Shown piece by piece: positions 1 to 11,571 of a DNA stretch of 64,000 bases (positions are counted from its first letter, which is position 1; the number at the start of each line of letters is the position of its first letter). A program made the translations under genes and the position numbers. This DNA comes from Sulfurirhabdus autotrophica. Lineage in GTDB: Bacteria > Pseudomonadota > Gammaproteobacteria > Burkholderiales > SMCO01. The notes below the pieces were generated by a model that saw nothing but the letters and a program-made list of their open reading frames with translations, was not told the origin of the DNA and made no database searches. The stretch spans positions 1 through 64,000 of the forward strand of contig NZ_SMCO01000003.1 in assembly GCF_004346685.1 (NCBI RefSeq), read 5' to 3'.

Positions 1-120
1 ATTGAACAATCGCCCCAGAAAACGACTTGGATATCAAACGCCCAATCAGGTATTCTTCGAATCAACAGGCCTTGCACTTCAAACTTGAATCCGCGTCCTA
101 TTTTTCCCCGATACTTCAGT

Positions 121-148
121 TTGAGATAGAATCTCTCTGGCTTATACT
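121..148 (+). promoter_or_regulatory. Possible sigma-70 promoter of the FKBP lipoprotein gene
   Basis: TTGAGA at 121-126 and TATACT at 143-148 are separated by 16 bases. The predicted start site would leave only about a dozen bases before the start codon, with GGAG at 157-160 as ribosome binding site. That leader is very short, so the call is tentative. Nothing else is seen in bases 1-166. Confidence 0.35.
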
Positions 149-166
149 TTTTATCTGGAGCAAACC

Positions 167-625
167 ATGCAAAGAATCACCACTTTAACCGCAGTACTTT
201 TACTCGCATTTTCCATTTCGGCATGCGCAGACAACAACACTGCAAACAACGGTTCTGATAAAACCAAACAAACCCAAGTATCCCAATTAATCAAAATTGA
301 CCAAAAGGTCGGCACCGGAAAAGAAGCTGTTAGCGGTAAAATGGTTTCTGTTCATTATACTGGTTGGCTGTTTGACGCAAGCGCACCAAAAAACAGAGGA
401 ACGAAGTTTGATAGCTCCGTAGACCGAGGCGAGCCGTTTACCTTCCGCTTGGGTGGTGGCCAGGTTATACGTGGATGGGATGAAGGGGTTGCCGGAATGA
501 AAGTTGGCGGAAAACGCACCCTGACCATACCACCAGAAATGGGTTATGGTGCCAACGGCGCAGGTGGGGTCATCCCTCCTAACGCAACACTGATTTTTGA
601 TGTGGAATTACTTAAAGCACAATAA
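167..625 (+). CDS. FKBP-type peptidyl-prolyl cis-trans isomerase, lipoprotein
   Basis: This 152-residue protein should catalyse cis-trans isomerisation of prolyl bonds and help fold exported proteins. Residues 1-20 form a lipoprotein signal with a lipobox ending ISAC, so Cys20 is the predicted lipidated residue and the protein sits on the periplasmic face of a membrane. A low-complexity Asn/Thr/Lys linker follows, then one FKBP domain from about residue 45, with the family blocks [21 protein letters not shown] and PPEMGYG. The start is supported by GGAG seven bases upstream. It is a single gene, convergent with the GH57 gene. The family call is firm; its clients are unknown. Confidence 0.93.
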   Translation: MQRITTLTAVLLLAFSISACADNNTANNGSDKTKQTQVSQLIKIDQKVGTGKEAVSGKMVSVHYTGWLFDASAPKNRGTKFDSSVDRGEPFTFRLGGGQVIRGWDEGVAGMKVGGKRTLTIPPEMGYGANGAGGVIPPNATLIFDVELLKAQ

Positions 626-703
626 TCTACTGTTTTGGGGGAAGCGCAGAGAGTCGCCAGCAACTTTAAATTAGCCGCTCTTAGCGCATTTCCACAAAGA
701 AGA

Positions 704-2461
704 TCAGCTTGCACGCCGCATCGCACCACCTGCTTCTGCATGCCCACCACCATGACTGACAGGCTGGCTAAGTACCTCCGGCACTTCGAGTTTCAGCAGC
801 TGATACAAATTGGTCAGATTTTCCCGGTATAACTTATCAAAACTTTCCACACTATTCTGTGGATTGTAGTCACCAAACCACCAGAACCAGTCAGAGCTTT
901 CGCAATCTGACAATTGTTTATAAGCTGCCTCCTGCTCGGCTTGAGTCAGCCTACCACTAGCTATCACATGGTCAAAGCTTCGTTTTGCAGCGCATAACAA
1001 GTCCCAGGCACGGTTTTTATCTGTGGAGCCTATCCACGTTGAAAAATCACCATACACCCAACTACCTGCAACCAATCCAGGCAAATTACCCATTTTCGCA
1101 AAGTGACCCGAACCAGCCTTGCTTGTAGCCGTAGATTCAGACTTCTCAGCAGCATCCAGATAATCTTTGAATGTTGTCATGTTGATAGATGGATGTGCTG
1201 ATAAAGCCTCATAAAGTTCAGACAGGAAAAAATACCCATTGTACGGATAATATTCCCATGCATTTTCTCCATCCAGAATCACACTGACAACAGGGTTTTC
1301 GCCTTGTGGCGCTTGTTCAAGGATCCCTTCCAGAAGATGAACAAAATTATTAACGGCATCGCGCCCATACCATTTTGCATACTCAAAGCCAATCAAATCC
1401 GACAAATGATCATCACGGAAAAAGCAGGTCACTTTATTTTCCTGACCAGTCACTTGATAGGGTCGATATAAATACTGTTTTTTCTCAGGTGGGGGTGAGC
1501 CAGGACTTGCTTTACGCAAGCTGCTTACCAGCACACCCTCGCCGGTAGCCGTCCAGCGAACACCAAAATGTGCCAGCAAATTGAGCAACGGGTCAGAAAC
1601 ACCCCCTTCTGCAGGCCAAAAACCATGAGGCTTTTCACCAAATCGCGCCTCATGGCTTGCTATGGCGGACTCAATATGAAATGCAACCCGGCTTTTACCT
1701 CCGGGATAAGTTGGCGATTCTGGCAAAGCAACATCGGGAGTGCATTCCCTTGCCGCCTTAAAATCTATTAATAGGGGTGCGATGGGATGATAATGGGGGG
1801 TACTGGATAATTCAATCCGCCCAGCCTTAACTAAAGCTTTATAGCGTGGAATAAGACCGCGCATCAGATTACCAATTAAATCGTATAGCCCCATACGATC
1901 GCTATAGCTAAAATGTTCACCCTTGGCCATAAGTTGCGTTACCAGTACGTGTTCACGCCGGACACTCTCTCCCGTCCATGCCAGGTGATACCATACCAGC
2001 AGATCGGCCAGGTATTGCCCGGAAAGGTAACTCATACAGGCTTCACCCTGCTCGTCTATCACATTAAAAAAATCTTGCAGACGTTTATAGGATGGAAAAG
2101 GGTGGACCATGGTCACATGATTGCAGCGAAAGCATTTTTCCAGAATCAGTTCACGCTGAGCATCGCTAAGCGAATTCATATCTTCATGCGCCAGCAAACC
2201 AAGTAAAGGGTCCGACATCTTTTTGCTGTCAAAATCTGCTACATACGCTTCCAGTTGGTCCAGCAAAATAGGGACAAAATTGAAAACCGCTTTTGATTTT
2301 GGACTTTGCTCCAGGTGATACACCATATCCGTATAATCTTTTATGGCGTGAAGATAAGTCCAAGGCAACTCAAATTCGCCTGACATATAGTTGCGATAAT
2401 CCGGCTGGTGCATATGCCAGCAAAGGATAAGGTTCAGCTTTCTGTCTTGCTTAGCAGTCAT
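704..2461 (-). CDS. Glycoside hydrolase family 57 protein (glucan-active)
   Basis: This 585-residue protein has the GH57 signature: HMHQP at residues 16-20, WPAEGG near residue 286 whose Glu fits the catalytic nucleophile, and LDGENAWE near residue 397 whose Asp fits the acid/base. GH57 enzymes hydrolyse or transfer alpha-glucan chains; amylase, 4-alpha-glucanotransferase and branching activities all occur, and the sequence alone does not decide. No signal peptide is visible, so it should act in the cytoplasm. It lies 48 bases downstream of glgC on the same strand and is probably co-transcribed, which fits a role in trimming or remodelling storage glucan. The ATG has no strong ribosome binding site. 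Confidence 0.9.
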   Translation of the reverse strand: MTAKQDRKLNLILCWHMHQPDYRNYMSGEFELPWTYLHAIKDYTDMVYHLEQSPKSKAVFNFVPILLDQLEAYVADFDSKKMSDPLLGLLAHEDMNSLSDAQRELILEKCFRCNHVTMVHPFPSYKRLQDFFNVIDEQGEACMSYLSGQYLADLLVWYHLAWTGESVRREHVLVTQLMAKGEHFSYSDRMGLYDLIGNLMRGLIPRYKALVKAGRIELSSTPHYHPIAPLLIDFKAARECTPDVALPESPTYPGGKSRVAFHIESAIASHEARFGEKPHGFWPAEGGVSDPLLNLLAHFGVRWTATGEGVLVSSLRKASPGSPPPEKKQYLYRPYQVTGQENKVTCFFRDDHLSDLIGFEYAKWYGRDAVNNFVHLLEGILEQAPQGENPVVSVILDGENAWEYYPYNGYFFLSELYEALSAHPSINMTTFKDYLDAAEKSESTATSKAGSGHFAKMGNLPGLVAGSWVYGDFSTWIGSTDKNRAWDLLCAAKRSFDHVIASGRLTQAEQEAAYKQLSDCESSDWFWWFGDYNPQNSVESFDKLYRENLTNLYQLLKLEVPEVLSQPVSHGGGHAEAGGAMRRAS

Positions 2462-2509
2462 AATCTATACGCCTGATTAACGATCATATTTCAAATGACG
2501 AATGCAGAA

Positions 2510-3784
2510 TCAGCGAACATGGTGGACAGGTTGGCCCAGCATTTCCGGTGTAATCAGCACAATTCCTTTTTCTGTAACATGGAAGCGTTTTGCATCTTCA
2601 ACAGGATCCACCCCAGCCACCAACCCATCTGGAATAATACAACCCTTATCAATCAGCACTCGCTTCAAATACACATTCTGGCCAATTTTCACATCCGGCA
2701 GCACCACAGAATCCACGACTTCTGAAAAGCTCATTACATATACATTGGAGAAAAGCAGTGATCGGGTAATTTTGGCACCACTGATAATGCACCCACCTGA
2801 AACCATGGAATCTACTGCCATACCCCTTCTTTCTTCATCATCGAAGATGAATTTAGCAGGGGGCAGCTGCTCCTGATAAGTCCAGATCGGCCACTTTTTA
2901 TCGTATAAATTGAGCGCAGGAGTCACCTTGGTCAGCTCCATATTCGCTTCCCAAAATGCATCAACAGTACCCACATCACGCCAATAGGGCACATCGTCAG
3001 GTTTGCAGACGCAACTCTCACTGAAGGGGTGGGCAACTACTTTATATTTCTTGACCAAATGAGGAATAATGTCTTTACCAAAGTCATGAGACGAATGCCG
3101 AACATCAGCATCCCGAATCAGTTGTTCATATAGAAATTTGGCATTGAAAATATAAATACCCATACTTACCAGGGCGTTATCCGGATTGTCTGGCATGGGC
3201 GATGGATTTGCCGGTTTTTCATTAAAATCGATGACACGATTATCTTTGTCTACCGTCATGATGCCAAATGCCGATGCTTCAGCCAGCGGTACTTCAATAC
3301 AAGCAACCGTCATATCTGCCTCATGAGACACATGATAGGCAAGCATCTCGCCATAATCCATTTTGTAGATATGATCCCCGGCCAAAATCAGCACATGCTC
3401 TGGTTCATAGGCGCGGATAATATCCATGTTCTGATAAACCGCATCTGCCGTACCTTTATACCAGTCGGCTTCAAGTCGTTGCTGTGCAGGTAGCAGTTCT
3501 ACAAACTCATTGAACTCACCCCGCAGAAATCCCCAGCCACGCTGAATATGCTTGATCATGCTATGGGCTTTATACTGAGTGATGACACCCACACGCCGGA
3601 TGCCTGAATTCAGGCAATTGGAAAGCGGAAAATCAATGATACGAAATTTGCCGCCAAATGGCACTGCCGGTTTGGCGCGCCAATCTGTCAGCTGTTTTAA
3701 TCGGCTGCCACGGCCTCCGGCAAGAATCAATGCAACTGTATTTTTTGTCAGCAGACTGACAAAGCGCGGTAAATCTTTTTGCAA
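2510..3784 (-). CDS. glgC: Glucose-1-phosphate adenylyltransferase (ADP-glucose pyrophosphorylase)
   Basis: GlgC makes ADP-glucose from ATP and glucose-1-phosphate, the committed step of bacterial glycogen synthesis. The 424-residue protein has the nucleotidyltransferase block AGGRGSRL near residue 20, the activator/substrate-binding region just after it ([15 protein letters not shown]), [12 protein letters not shown] near residue 113, and a C-terminal left-handed beta-helix region. The start codon is TTG, well supported by AAGGAG at the right spacing (about 3791-3796 on this strand). It heads a two-gene unit with the GH57 gene and is divergent from glgB across 288 bases. GlgC enzymes are usually allosterically controlled by sugar phosphates; the sequence does not show which effector is used here. 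Confidence 0.97.
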   Translation of the reverse strand: MQKDLPRFVSLLTKNTVALILAGGRGSRLKQLTDWRAKPAVPFGGKFRIIDFPLSNCLNSGIRRVGVITQYKAHSMIKHIQRGWGFLRGEFNEFVELLPAQQRLEADWYKGTADAVYQNMDIIRAYEPEHVLILAGDHIYKMDYGEMLAYHVSHEADMTVACIEVPLAEASAFGIMTVDKDNRVIDFNEKPANPSPMPDNPDNALVSMGIYIFNAKFLYEQLIRDADVRHSSHDFGKDIIPHLVKKYKVVAHPFSESCVCKPDDVPYWRDVGTVDAFWEANMELTKVTPALNLYDKKWPIWTYQEQLPPAKFIFDDEERRGMAVDSMVSGGCIISGAKITRSLLFSNVYVMSFSEVVDSVVLPDVKIGQNVYLKRVLIDKGCIIPDGLVAGVDPVEDAKRFHVTEKGIVLITPEMLGQPVHHVR

Positions 3785-4072
3785 GAGCCTCTCCTTAGCC
3801 TATTAATATTTAATTCAATACTACTGCAAATCCCACCAACACAACAATCCTGATGTGAAAAAAGTTCAAATGCATCTGAGAACAATACGCATTCTTCCGA
3901 TTTCATACCAAAAACACCTAAAATTTAACATTTTACTCAAACATCTATTTTTTATTTTAGCCGATGGCTGGTAGGATGATAGCTATCGGGCTGAAATATT
4001 CCTTGCATGAAGCTTCCCGTAATATTATGTAATTTTAGAGCTACAATTAAACAATACTCAAATGACATAGCT
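3785..4072. promoter_or_regulatory. Divergent glgC/glgB intergenic region
   Basis: These 288 AT-rich bases must carry the promoters for both glgC and glgB. No convincing -35/-10 pair stands out. A perfect 10-base palindrome GATAGCTATC lies at 3978-3987, nested in a longer imperfect inverted repeat (CCGAT at 3961-3965 and ATCGG at 3985-3989), so it could be an operator or a leader hairpin for glgB. An in-frame ATG at 4007 opens a 22-codon extension of glgB that I consider untranslated. Confidence 0.4.
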
Positions 4073-6256
4073 ATGAAACAGGATACAAAGCCTAAGCTCA
4101 ACACCAAAACTGAACTCCTTATACAGGCACGTTTACATGACCCACACCAGTTTCTCGGCCAGCATTGGGAAGGTAATGGCTATGTATTGCGTGTCTTCCT
4201 GCCCTACGCACAGCAAGTATGGGTTGAAACTGAAACGGAATGGACATCCCTGACCAAAACCGACCCTCATGGCCTTTTTGAATGGCATGGAAAACAGGCT
4301 TTGCCTGCAACTTATCGCTTGCGCGCAGCGGCATATGGCGAGTTGCATGAATTTCATGACCCTTACGCCTTCCCCGCCCAAATCACTGACCTCGATCTGT
4401 ATTTATTCAACGCGGGGAACCTGCACCAGACATACAACACTCTTGGCGCACATCTCATCACTGTTAATGGTGTAGCAGGTGTTCACTTCGCTGTCTGGGC
4501 GCCAAATGCGGAACGTGTCAGTGTTATCGGAGATTTTAATCACTGGGATGGCCGTACGCATCTTATGCAGGTGCACGGTTCAAGTGGTGTATGGGAGTTA
4601 TTTATACCCGGCCTGGCTGACAGTGCCTTATACAAGTTCGAAATTCGTAATCGCCATAATGGGCATATCCTGGTCAAAACAGACCCCTATGCCCAATATT
4701 TCGAAAAACGCCCTGGCACTGCGTCCAGTGTTGCCGCAATAAGTACCCATCACTGGCAAGATAACGAATGGCTGGCAAAACGCGCCAAACACGACTGGCA
4801 GCATGCACCGTGCAACATCTACGAAATGCATGCCGGATCATGGAAACGTCATGCCAATGATGATTTTTTCACCTATCGTGAACTGGCTGAATCGCTCATC
4901 CCTTACATCAAAGAGATGGGCTACACCCATATAGAGCTCATGCCAATCAGCGAGCATCCGCTGGATGAGTCATGGGGATACCAGACAACCGGATATTTTG
5001 CACCGACAAACCGTTATGGCTCACCAGATGATCTTCGTTATTTTGTAGATGCATGTCATCAGGCTAACATTGGCGTCATTCTTGATTGGGTACCGGCACA
5101 CTTCCCTCAGGACAGTTTCGCATTGGCCAGATTTGACGGCACCGCACTGTACGAACACGAAGACCCGCGCATGGGTTTTCATCAGGATTGGGGCACTTAT
5201 ATTTTCAATTTTGGCCGCAATGAGGTAAAAAGTTTTCTGCTCTCAAGTGCCCATTACTGGCTTTCTGAGTTCCACATTGACGGTTTACGGGTAGATGCGG
5301 TCGCCTCTATGCTTTATCTGGACTACTCCCGACAAGCAGGCGAATGGATACCCAATAAATTTGGTGGCCGTGAAAATCTGGAAGCCATTGAGTTTCTGCG
5401 CGAACTCAATATCATGGTGCACGATGCCTTCCCCGGTGCCCTGACATTTGCTGAAGAGTCTACTTCCTGGCCCATGGTATCTCGCCCGGTCTACCTTGGC
5501 GGACTTGGCTTCTCCATGAAATGGAATATGGGTTGGATGAACGACACGCTGGCCTATATTTCGCAAGACCCAGTCCACCGACGCTATCACCATAACCAGT
5601 TAACTTTTGGTCAACTCTATTCCTACACCGAAAATTTTACCCTGCCCTTCTCTCATGATGAAGTTGTGCATGGCAAACGCTCGCTACTGGACAAAATGCC
5701 CGGTGATGCCTGGCAGAAATTTGCCAATTTACGCTTGCTGTATACCTACCAGATGGCCTACCCTGGGAAAAAATTGAATTTCATGGGAAATGAATTTGCC
5801 CAGGGCCGGGAATGGCGGGTAAAAAACGGTCTTGAATGGCAACTTCTGGACATCGGACTGCATCAGAATATTCAGACACTTTGCCGCGATCTGAACCACC
5901 TGTATGCAAATAATCTGGCAATGCATGATCTTGATTTTTCGTCAGATGGTTTCTCCTGGATTGATTGCCACGATGCGGATCAGTCCATACTAAGCTTCAT
6001 GCGACGTGCGCGCGATGGGTCATTTGTCGTGGTCGTTCTGAATTTCACTCCCGTACCACGCAATAATTACCGAATTGGCGTACCTGAAGGCGCGGAGTAC
6101 AAAGAAATATTCAACAGTGACTCCAGCTATTATGGCGGCACCAATAGCGGAAATGGTGGCGGACTTTTTGCTCAGGATAAGACCTGGATGGGTTTTCCTC
6201 ACTCCATGGAAATCACGCTACCCCCCCTCGCTGGTATTATTCTTGCAAGAGCCTAA
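4073..6256 (+). CDS. glgB: 1,4-alpha-glucan branching enzyme
   Basis: GlgB cuts alpha-1,4 chains and re-attaches them through alpha-1,6 bonds, creating glycogen branches. From the ATG at 4073 it is 727 residues, the usual length. It has an N-terminal branching-enzyme domain, a CBM48 domain ([18 protein letters not shown]), a GH13 barrel with the nucleophile Asp in [10 protein letters not shown] near residue 405, the acid/base Glu in FAEEST near residue 460 and the transition-state Asp in SHDEVVHGK near residue 528, and a C-terminal beta domain. The frame is open to an earlier ATG at 4007, but family homology begins around 4100. Neither start has a strong Shine-Dalgarno site. It precedes pgi by 29 bases and is probably co-transcribed with it. 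Confidence 0.97.
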   Translation: MKQDTKPKLNTKTELLIQARLHDPHQFLGQHWEGNGYVLRVFLPYAQQVWVETETEWTSLTKTDPHGLFEWHGKQALPATYRLRAAAYGELHEFHDPYAFPAQITDLDLYLFNAGNLHQTYNTLGAHLITVNGVAGVHFAVWAPNAERVSVIGDFNHWDGRTHLMQVHGSSGVWELFIPGLADSALYKFEIRNRHNGHILVKTDPYAQYFEKRPGTASSVAAISTHHWQDNEWLAKRAKHDWQHAPCNIYEMHAGSWKRHANDDFFTYRELAESLIPYIKEMGYTHIELMPISEHPLDESWGYQTTGYFAPTNRYGSPDDLRYFVDACHQANIGVILDWVPAHFPQDSFALARFDGTALYEHEDPRMGFHQDWGTYIFNFGRNEVKSFLLSSAHYWLSEFHIDGLRVDAVASMLYLDYSRQAGEWIPNKFGGRENLEAIEFLRELNIMVHDAFPGALTFAEESTSWPMVSRPVYLGGLGFSMKWNMGWMNDTLAYISQDPVHRRYHHNQLTFGQLYSYTENFTLPFSHDEVVHGKRSLLDKMPGDAWQKFANLRLLYTYQMAYPGKKLNFMGNEFAQGREWRVKNGLEWQLLDIGLHQNIQTLCRDLNHLYANNLAMHDLDFSSDGFSWIDCHDADQSILSFMRRARDGSFVVVVLNFTPVPRNNYRIGVPEGAEYKEIFNSDSSYYGGTNSGNGGGLFAQDKTWMGFPHSMEITLPPLAGIILARA

Positions 6257-6285
6257 AATACAAACAACAACTTAAAGGTTTTCGT

Positions 6286-7929
6286 ATGACGCAACCTACC
6301 CAAACCAAAGCATGGAAGGCATTAAAAAGACATCAAAAAACGATTGCGCACACCCATATGCGCGATCTGTTCGAGGCTGACCCGCAACGGTTCGAAAAAC
6401 ATTCCATCACCTTCAACAATATCCTGTTCGATTTTTCCAAAAATCGATTCACAGATAAAACGTTAGCCTTACTTTTCAACCTGGCAAGAGAGATGGACGT
6501 ACCAGGCTGGAGAGAAAAAATGTTTACCGGCGAACCCATTAATTTCACAGAAAATCGCTCTGTTCTGCACGTTGCACTGCGTAACCGCACCAATCGGCCT
6601 GTTATGGTCGATGGCAAAAATGTCATGCCTGAAGTCAATGCTGTACTCAGTAAAATGCGTAAATTTACCAATGCTGTTCGTTCCGGTGAATGGAAAGGAT
6701 ACAGTGGCAAAACCATTACGGATGTAGTCAATATCGGTATTGGCGGTTCTGACCTGGGGCCGGCCATGGTGACTGAATCACTCCTTGCCTATCATCGTCA
6801 CAATGTAAAATTTCACTTTGTTTCCAATATTGACAGCACCGACCTGTTTGAAACAGAGCGCCATCTCAATCCGGAAACTACGCTTTTCATCATTGCTTCA
6901 AAGACTTTTACTACACAGGAAACCATGACCAATGCCCGCTCAGCGCGGGACTGGTTAATGAAAGCCGCGCTTGAAGAAAGCGCCATTTCACAGCACTTTG
7001 TTGCCATCTCTACTAACACCAAGGCAGTCACCGAATTTGGAATTAATCCTGATCAAATGTTCGAGTTCTGGGACTGGGTGGGTGGACGTTATTCACTGTG
7101 GTCCGCCATCGGATTATCCATTGCGTTGGCGATCGGCATGGCCCGATTCGAAGAGCTACTTCAGGGTGCTCATGAAATGGACGAACATTTCCGTTCTGCG
7201 CCACTTGAAAAAAACCTCCCTGTCATATTCGGAATGTTAGGTATCTGGTACAACAATTTCTTCGGTTCCGATACCCAAGCCTGCATGCCGTACAGTCAGT
7301 ATTTGCGCAGGCTTCCGGCCTATCTTCAGCAACTGGATATGGAAAGTAATGGCAAGCGCATCGACCGGGATGGCAATTTGGTCAATTACCCGACAGGCCA
7401 GATCATTTGGGGTGAACCTGGTACCAATGGCCAGCATGCGTTTTTTCAGCTTATTCATCAGGGTACGCGCCTCATTCCTGCTGATTACATCGCTTTGGTT
7501 GAGAGTCATCACCCTGTTGGTGAACACAACGCCATTTTATTGGCAAACTATTTTGCCCAGACTGAAGCATTAATGCGCGGCAAAAAACCTGAAGAAGCCA
7601 TGCTGGAAATGCAAGCAGAAGGTCTCAGTGAAGAAGATATTAAACGCTTGCTGCCGCATAAAGTTTTTCCTGGCAATGAACCTAGCAATTCAATATTAAT
7701 GCAAACCCTGGATCCCAAATCGCTAGGTTCTCTCATTGCTTTTTACGAACATAAAATTTTTGTCCAGGGCATCATCTGGAACATTAATTCTTTTGATCAA
7801 TGGGGTGTAGAACTCGGCAAACAATTAGCCAAAGTCATTCAGCCTGAACTCACCGGAACCAGCGAGGTAAGCAGCCATGACACCTCCACAAACGGCTTGA
7901 TTAATTCTTACAAATCGCAAAGAATTTAA
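6286..7929 (+). CDS. pgi: Glucose-6-phosphate isomerase
   Basis: Pgi interconverts glucose-6-phosphate and fructose-6-phosphate in the cytoplasm, linking glycogen turnover to glycolysis/gluconeogenesis and the pentose phosphate pathway. The 547-residue length is typical. Visible family blocks are [15 protein letters not shown] near residue 155, the signature [13 protein letters not shown] near residue 270, the [18 protein letters not shown] block near residue 380 that carries a catalytic His, and the C-terminal GVELGKQLA block. It follows glgB by 29 bases with AAAGG upstream of the ATG, and is followed by a small cupin gene on the same strand. Confidence 0.97.
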   Translation: MTQPTQTKAWKALKRHQKTIAHTHMRDLFEADPQRFEKHSITFNNILFDFSKNRFTDKTLALLFNLAREMDVPGWREKMFTGEPINFTENRSVLHVALRNRTNRPVMVDGKNVMPEVNAVLSKMRKFTNAVRSGEWKGYSGKTITDVVNIGIGGSDLGPAMVTESLLAYHRHNVKFHFVSNIDSTDLFETERHLNPETTLFIIASKTFTTQETMTNARSARDWLMKAALEESAISQHFVAISTNTKAVTEFGINPDQMFEFWDWVGGRYSLWSAIGLSIALAIGMARFEELLQGAHEMDEHFRSAPLEKNLPVIFGMLGIWYNNFFGSDTQACMPYSQYLRRLPAYLQQLDMESNGKRIDRDGNLVNYPTGQIIWGEPGTNGQHAFFQLIHQGTRLIPADYIALVESHHPVGEHNAILLANYFAQTEALMRGKKPEEAMLEMQAEGLSEEDIKRLLPHKVFPGNEPSNSILMQTLDPKSLGSLIAFYEHKIFVQGIIWNINSFDQWGVELGKQLAKVIQPELTGTSEVSSHDTSTNGLINSYKSQRI

Positions 7930-7974
7930 CTTTGGTGCATCAGTCTTGTAATTTAAATTTCAACTGGAATACAC

Positions 7975-8250
7975 ATGAACGGAATTACTATTGAACACAA
8001 CCCATCAGAAGCCAGATTAATGGAACTGGAAGTGCCTCGCTGGCCAATATGGGATAAAGAAACCTCCACCTTTCCATGGACGTATGACAGCAGGGAAACC
8101 TGTTACCTTCTGGAGGGAGAGGTAATTGTCACTCCCACCAAAGGTGAACCAGTGAAAATTGAAAAAGGCGATCTTGTTACTTTTCCCGCTGGCATGTCCT
8201 GCACCTGGGATATTAAGCAATCAGTCAAAAAACATTACAGTTTCGATTGA
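7975..8250 (+). CDS. Small cupin-domain protein (DUF861/cupin_3-like)
   Basis: This 91-residue protein is a single cupin barrel. The central block CYLLEGEVIVTPTKGEPVKIEKGDLVTFPAGMSCTW is, in shorter segments, the pattern of the cupin_3 (DUF861) family. Members bind small acids or sugars, some with a metal, but the His and Glu expected of a metal site are only partly present, so an enzymatic role cannot be stated. It lies 45 bases after pgi on the same strand and may be the last gene of the glgB-pgi unit. It ends one base from the converging pgl gene. Confidence 0.8.
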   Translation: MNGITIEHNPSEARLMELEVPRWPIWDKETSTFPWTYDSRETCYLLEGEVIVTPTKGEPVKIEKGDLVTFPAGMSCTWDIKQSVKKHYSFD

Positions 8251-8251
8251 T

Positions 8252-8938
8252 TCAAGGGGCCAGACAAGCCTCTTCCAGCAGAATATCCACCCCTTTTTTG
8301 GGCGCTATTAGCGAGGCCGGGATAGGCTTTCCCGAACGCCAGTCACTAACGGCCAGACGTTTGGATTCCCCTGTTACCAGGTAAATCACTTTTTTAGCAT
8401 CGCTTAAACAACGGGCGCTTAAACTGATTCTTTCCGAGGGTGGTTTGGGCGCATCGTGGACCGCTTGTGCAACAGGCGCATCGGGTGCCAAGCCAGGATC
8501 ATGTCCGGGAAACAAGCTGGCGGTATGCCCGTCTTCTCCCAACCCTAGCAAGACCAGATCAAATGTCACATCATTTAACAGTTTGCTATATGCTTCAGCA
8601 CCCATAGTTGAACCTTGCTCGGCGGGAATAATGAAAATCTGACAATGGGGAACAGTGGCATAATTAAGCCAGGCCGTCAGCGCCATCACACTATTACGAT
8701 CCGGGTGATTAGCAGGCAAGCAACGCTCATCCCCAAAATAAATGTACCAGGCTGACCAGTCAGTCTTGATATCACGCAGTTTTTCGTAGACAGCACGGGG
8801 CGTCGTGCCGCCAGCCAGCACCAGATTAAACACACCACGCTGCGCGATGGCCTCATCTGCCGCTTTGACGATTTCTTTAACAGCCTGTTTCTTTAATGCT
8901 TTAGTATCTGGAAAAACGTGCCAACGACACTTTTGCAT
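8252..8938 (-). CDS. pgl: 6-phosphogluconolactonase
   Basis: Pgl hydrolyses 6-phosphogluconolactone to 6-phosphogluconate, the second step of the oxidative pentose phosphate pathway. The 228-residue protein is of the DevB/SOL type, with AGGTTPRAVYEKL near residue 45, the strongly conserved FGDERCLP near residue 75 and LLGLGEDGHTASLFPG near residue 135. An in-frame GTG three codons earlier (ending at 8947) is possible, but the GGTGA preceding the ATG at 8938 gives better spacing. It is downstream of zwf and gnd on the same strand, matching the reaction order of the pathway. Confidence 0.95.
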   Translation of the reverse strand: MQKCRWHVFPDTKALKKQAVKEIVKAADEAIAQRGVFNLVLAGGTTPRAVYEKLRDIKTDWSAWYIYFGDERCLPANHPDRNSVMALTAWLNYATVPHCQIFIIPAEQGSTMGAEAYSKLLNDVTFDLVLLGLGEDGHTASLFPGHDPGLAPDAPVAQAVHDAPKPPSERISLSARCLSDAKKVIYLVTGESKRLAVSDWRSGKPIPASLIAPKKGVDILLEEACLAP

Positions 8939-9014
8939 AAATTTCACCGCCCTTCAGAATAAGATCAGCAGTACAAAAAACTCAAAAGCCATACGCTAAT
9001 CGCTTATAACCGGG

Positions 9015-10496
9015 TCATAACTCATTACGCCACTGATGATCTTCGCTATCAAACAGTCGATTGGCTTCTTCTGGCCCCCATGTACCGGCTGGATAAGTAT
9101 GAATAAAATCCCGTTCCTGCGCCCAGTGTTTCAGTATAGGATCAACAACGCGCCATGCCCACTCCACTTCATCAAACCGGATAAACAAGCTGCGGTCACC
9201 CTCAATGATATCCAGCAGCAGGGTTTCGTATGCGTCCAGAGGCACTTCGTCGGTTTTACGATATGAGGCATTGAGTGAGATAACCCGCGTATCCATTTCC
9301 AGTCCTGGCCGTTTCACATGAATTTCCATATGCATGCTTTCACTGGGTTGAATAGACAACAATATCCAGTTAGGCGCAATGCTTTCAACAGGTGTTTCCC
9401 GAAATAACTGCTGTGGCGGATAACGAAACCGGATAGCAATAAGCGACATCTGTTTTGCCAGGCGCTTACCCGTACGGAGATAAAAAGGCACGCCACGCCA
9501 GCGCCAGTTATCGATGTAAAATTTGGCAGCCACCATGGATTCCGTGGCTGATGCTTTTTCTACGCCTTCTTCATCCTGATATCCGGCTACAGATTTGCCA
9601 TTCACGAATCCTGCAGCATACTGCGCGCGGAAAGCATGGGCGCTGATCGAGCGTTTTGAAATGGGCCTGATGGAGCGCAACACCTTTACTTTTTCGTCGC
9701 GCAGCGCATCGGCTTCCAGTGCTGGAGGCGGCTCCATTGCAACAACCGCCAGCAACTGCATCAAATGGTTCTGTAACATATCCCGTAAAGCACCCGCTTT
9801 ATCATAGTAGTCTGCACGTTTTTCAATGCCAATATCTTCAGCAACGGTAATCTGCACATGGTCAATAAAATTGCGGTTCCAAAGTGGCTCAATCAAGGTA
9901 TTCGCAAAACGGAACACCAACAGATTTTGAACGGTTTCCTTCCCAAGATAATGATCAATACGAAAGATCTGTTCCTCATCAAACGAACGGTGCAACACTT
10001 CATTCAACAAATGGGCACTTTCAATATCTTCACCGAAAGGCTTCTCCAACACAATACGATGAAGTCCACGGGGTTTGTTCAACCCCACTGCATCCAGATT
10101 TTTAACGACTGAGTTATATTCGGTTGGCTTAATCGCAAGATAAAAAATCATGTTGGAGCAGACACCTTCTTTAGGCTTTGATAGTTCTTCATATAGCCGT
10201 TTATAGGAATCTAAATCGTGCAACTCCCCTTGCAAATAACTGAATCGTGCTGAAAATTTCGCAAAAATTTCTTCATCAAAATTCTCACCAATTTTATCTT
10301 GCAGTGTCAGTTGCATATGCTTTTTCCAATCTTCCTGCCCCCAGTCTCGGCGGGAATAAGCGGTAAAATTCAAAGCTGGCGGCAAGCGATTGGCCACTTC
10401 AAGATGATATAGCGAGGGCAATAATTTATTGGAAGCCAGATTACCAGTGGCGCCAAAAATCACGAAGTTACAAGGAAACTGTGATTGATCCTTCAT
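9015..10496 (-). CDS. zwf: Glucose-6-phosphate 1-dehydrogenase
   Basis: Zwf oxidises glucose-6-phosphate to 6-phosphogluconolactone, with NADP+ or NAD+ as acceptor, and is the entry to the oxidative pentose phosphate pathway. The 493-residue protein has a dinucleotide-binding motif [12 protein letters not shown] near residue 13, a slight variant of the usual GASGDLA form, and the active-site signature RIDHYLGKE near residue 177 with its His and Lys. An in-frame TTG two codons earlier overlaps the gnd stop, but GGGAG sits 7 bases from the ATG at 10496, so I choose the ATG. Gene order gnd-zwf-pgl on one strand suggests an operon. Confidence 0.96.
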   Translation of the reverse strand: MKDQSQFPCNFVIFGATGNLASNKLLPSLYHLEVANRLPPALNFTAYSRRDWGQEDWKKHMQLTLQDKIGENFDEEIFAKFSARFSYLQGELHDLDSYKRLYEELSKPKEGVCSNMIFYLAIKPTEYNSVVKNLDAVGLNKPRGLHRIVLEKPFGEDIESAHLLNEVLHRSFDEEQIFRIDHYLGKETVQNLLVFRFANTLIEPLWNRNFIDHVQITVAEDIGIEKRADYYDKAGALRDMLQNHLMQLLAVVAMEPPPALEADALRDEKVKVLRSIRPISKRSISAHAFRAQYAAGFVNGKSVAGYQDEEGVEKASATESMVAAKFYIDNWRWRGVPFYLRTGKRLAKQMSLIAIRFRYPPQQLFRETPVESIAPNWILLSIQPSESMHMEIHVKRPGLEMDTRVISLNASYRKTDEVPLDAYETLLLDIIEGDRSLFIRFDEVEWAWRVVDPILKHWAQERDFIHTYPAGTWGPEEANRLFDSEDHQWRNEL

Positions 10497-10498
10497 GT

Positions 10499-11407
10499 TC
10501 AATCTCCCTTAACTGCGTGACCACCAAACCCTTTGCGCATCATTGCAAGCATCTTGGCGGGGTAATCATTGGCACCTTGACTAGCGAAGCGCATCATTAA
10601 CGCAAGACTCATTACCGGCGCAGGAACGCCCTGTTCAACTGCCTCAAGCGCAGTCCAGCGACCTTCTCCCGAATCTGAAACGAAGGGTTTGATATTATCC
10701 AGCGACTGATCTTCTTTCAAAAACTCTGCAGTTAAATCCAGTAGCCATGAACGCACTACACTACCATGACGCCACATCTCGGTAATGGCAGCAAGATCCA
10801 TATTAAAATCTTCACGTCCTTTGATGAGCGCCAAACCTTCTGCAAAGGCTTGCATCATGCCGTATTCAATACCGTTGTGGACCATTTTCACAAAATGTCC
10901 GGAACCCACAGGCCCGCAATGATGCCAGCCTGCATCTGCGCCGGGAGCCAGCACTTTGATGAACGGCTCAATCCGTTTCATCGGGCCAGCCTCTCCCCCG
11001 GTCATGATAGCGTAACCATTTTCCAGCCCCCATACCCCACCTGACACACCGGCATCAATATAATGAATACCGGATTTAGACAATTCAGCACCCCGTCTCA
11101 TGGAATCTTTGTAGTATGCATTTCCGCCATCAACCAGAATATCATCCGCACTCAGCATGGGGGCTAGTTGATCTATCGCATTCTGGGTTGCGTCTCCTGA
11201 AGGGAGCATTAGCCAGACAATGCGGGGTGCAGCCAGCTGTTTAATCATTGCCTCGAATGACTCAACTGCCGTCAGGCCCGTTTCTTTTGCAAGTTGCTGT
11301 GTAACTTCAGCACTACGATTATAGGCCACGACTTCCATACCACCCCGACGCAACCGACGTGCCATATTTGCGCCCATTCGACCCATTCCGATCATGCCTA
11401 TATTCAT
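10499..11407 (-). CDS. gnd: 6-phosphogluconate dehydrogenase (decarboxylating), short form
   Basis: This enzyme oxidatively decarboxylates 6-phosphogluconate to ribulose-5-phosphate. At 302 residues it is the short (YqeC/GndA-type) form rather than the roughly 470-residue form. It starts with the Rossmann motif [12 protein letters not shown]; further on are [14 protein letters not shown] near residue 118 and [15 protein letters not shown] near residue 170, which carries the catalytic Lys and Asn. Short forms are often NAD+-dependent, yet the sequence after the second beta strand is YNRS, an Arg-containing pattern more usual for NADP+; cofactor use is therefore open. The ATG has GGGAGG 5 bases upstream. 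It is divergent from glgA. Confidence 0.94.
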   Translation of the reverse strand: MNIGMIGMGRMGANMARRLRRGGMEVVAYNRSAEVTQQLAKETGLTAVESFEAMIKQLAAPRIVWLMLPSGDATQNAIDQLAPMLSADDILVDGGNAYYKDSMRRGAELSKSGIHYIDAGVSGGVWGLENGYAIMTGGEAGPMKRIEPFIKVLAPGADAGWHHCGPVGSGHFVKMVHNGIEYGMMQAFAEGLALIKGREDFNMDLAAITEMWRHGSVVRSWLLDLTAEFLKEDQSLDNIKPFVSDSGEGRWTALEAVEQGVPAPVMSLALMMRFASQGANDYPAKMLAMMRKGFGGHAVKGD

Positions 11408-11571
11408 AATGCCTCCCAGTTAGTCTATGTGTGGTACAAACCTACACCCCTAAAATAGATGGATAATCGGTTTAAATCAATACCCCACATGACTTATATA
11501 GCGAATTCACCCACTCGGCACAAAAATATGCGTTAGAATTAATCGTCTTAATTTTTGGCAAAAATATCATC

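Noticed and set aside
3975-4072. ATG at 4007 as start of glgB
   Set aside because: The extra 22 residues do not look like GlgB and no Shine-Dalgarno site precedes it.
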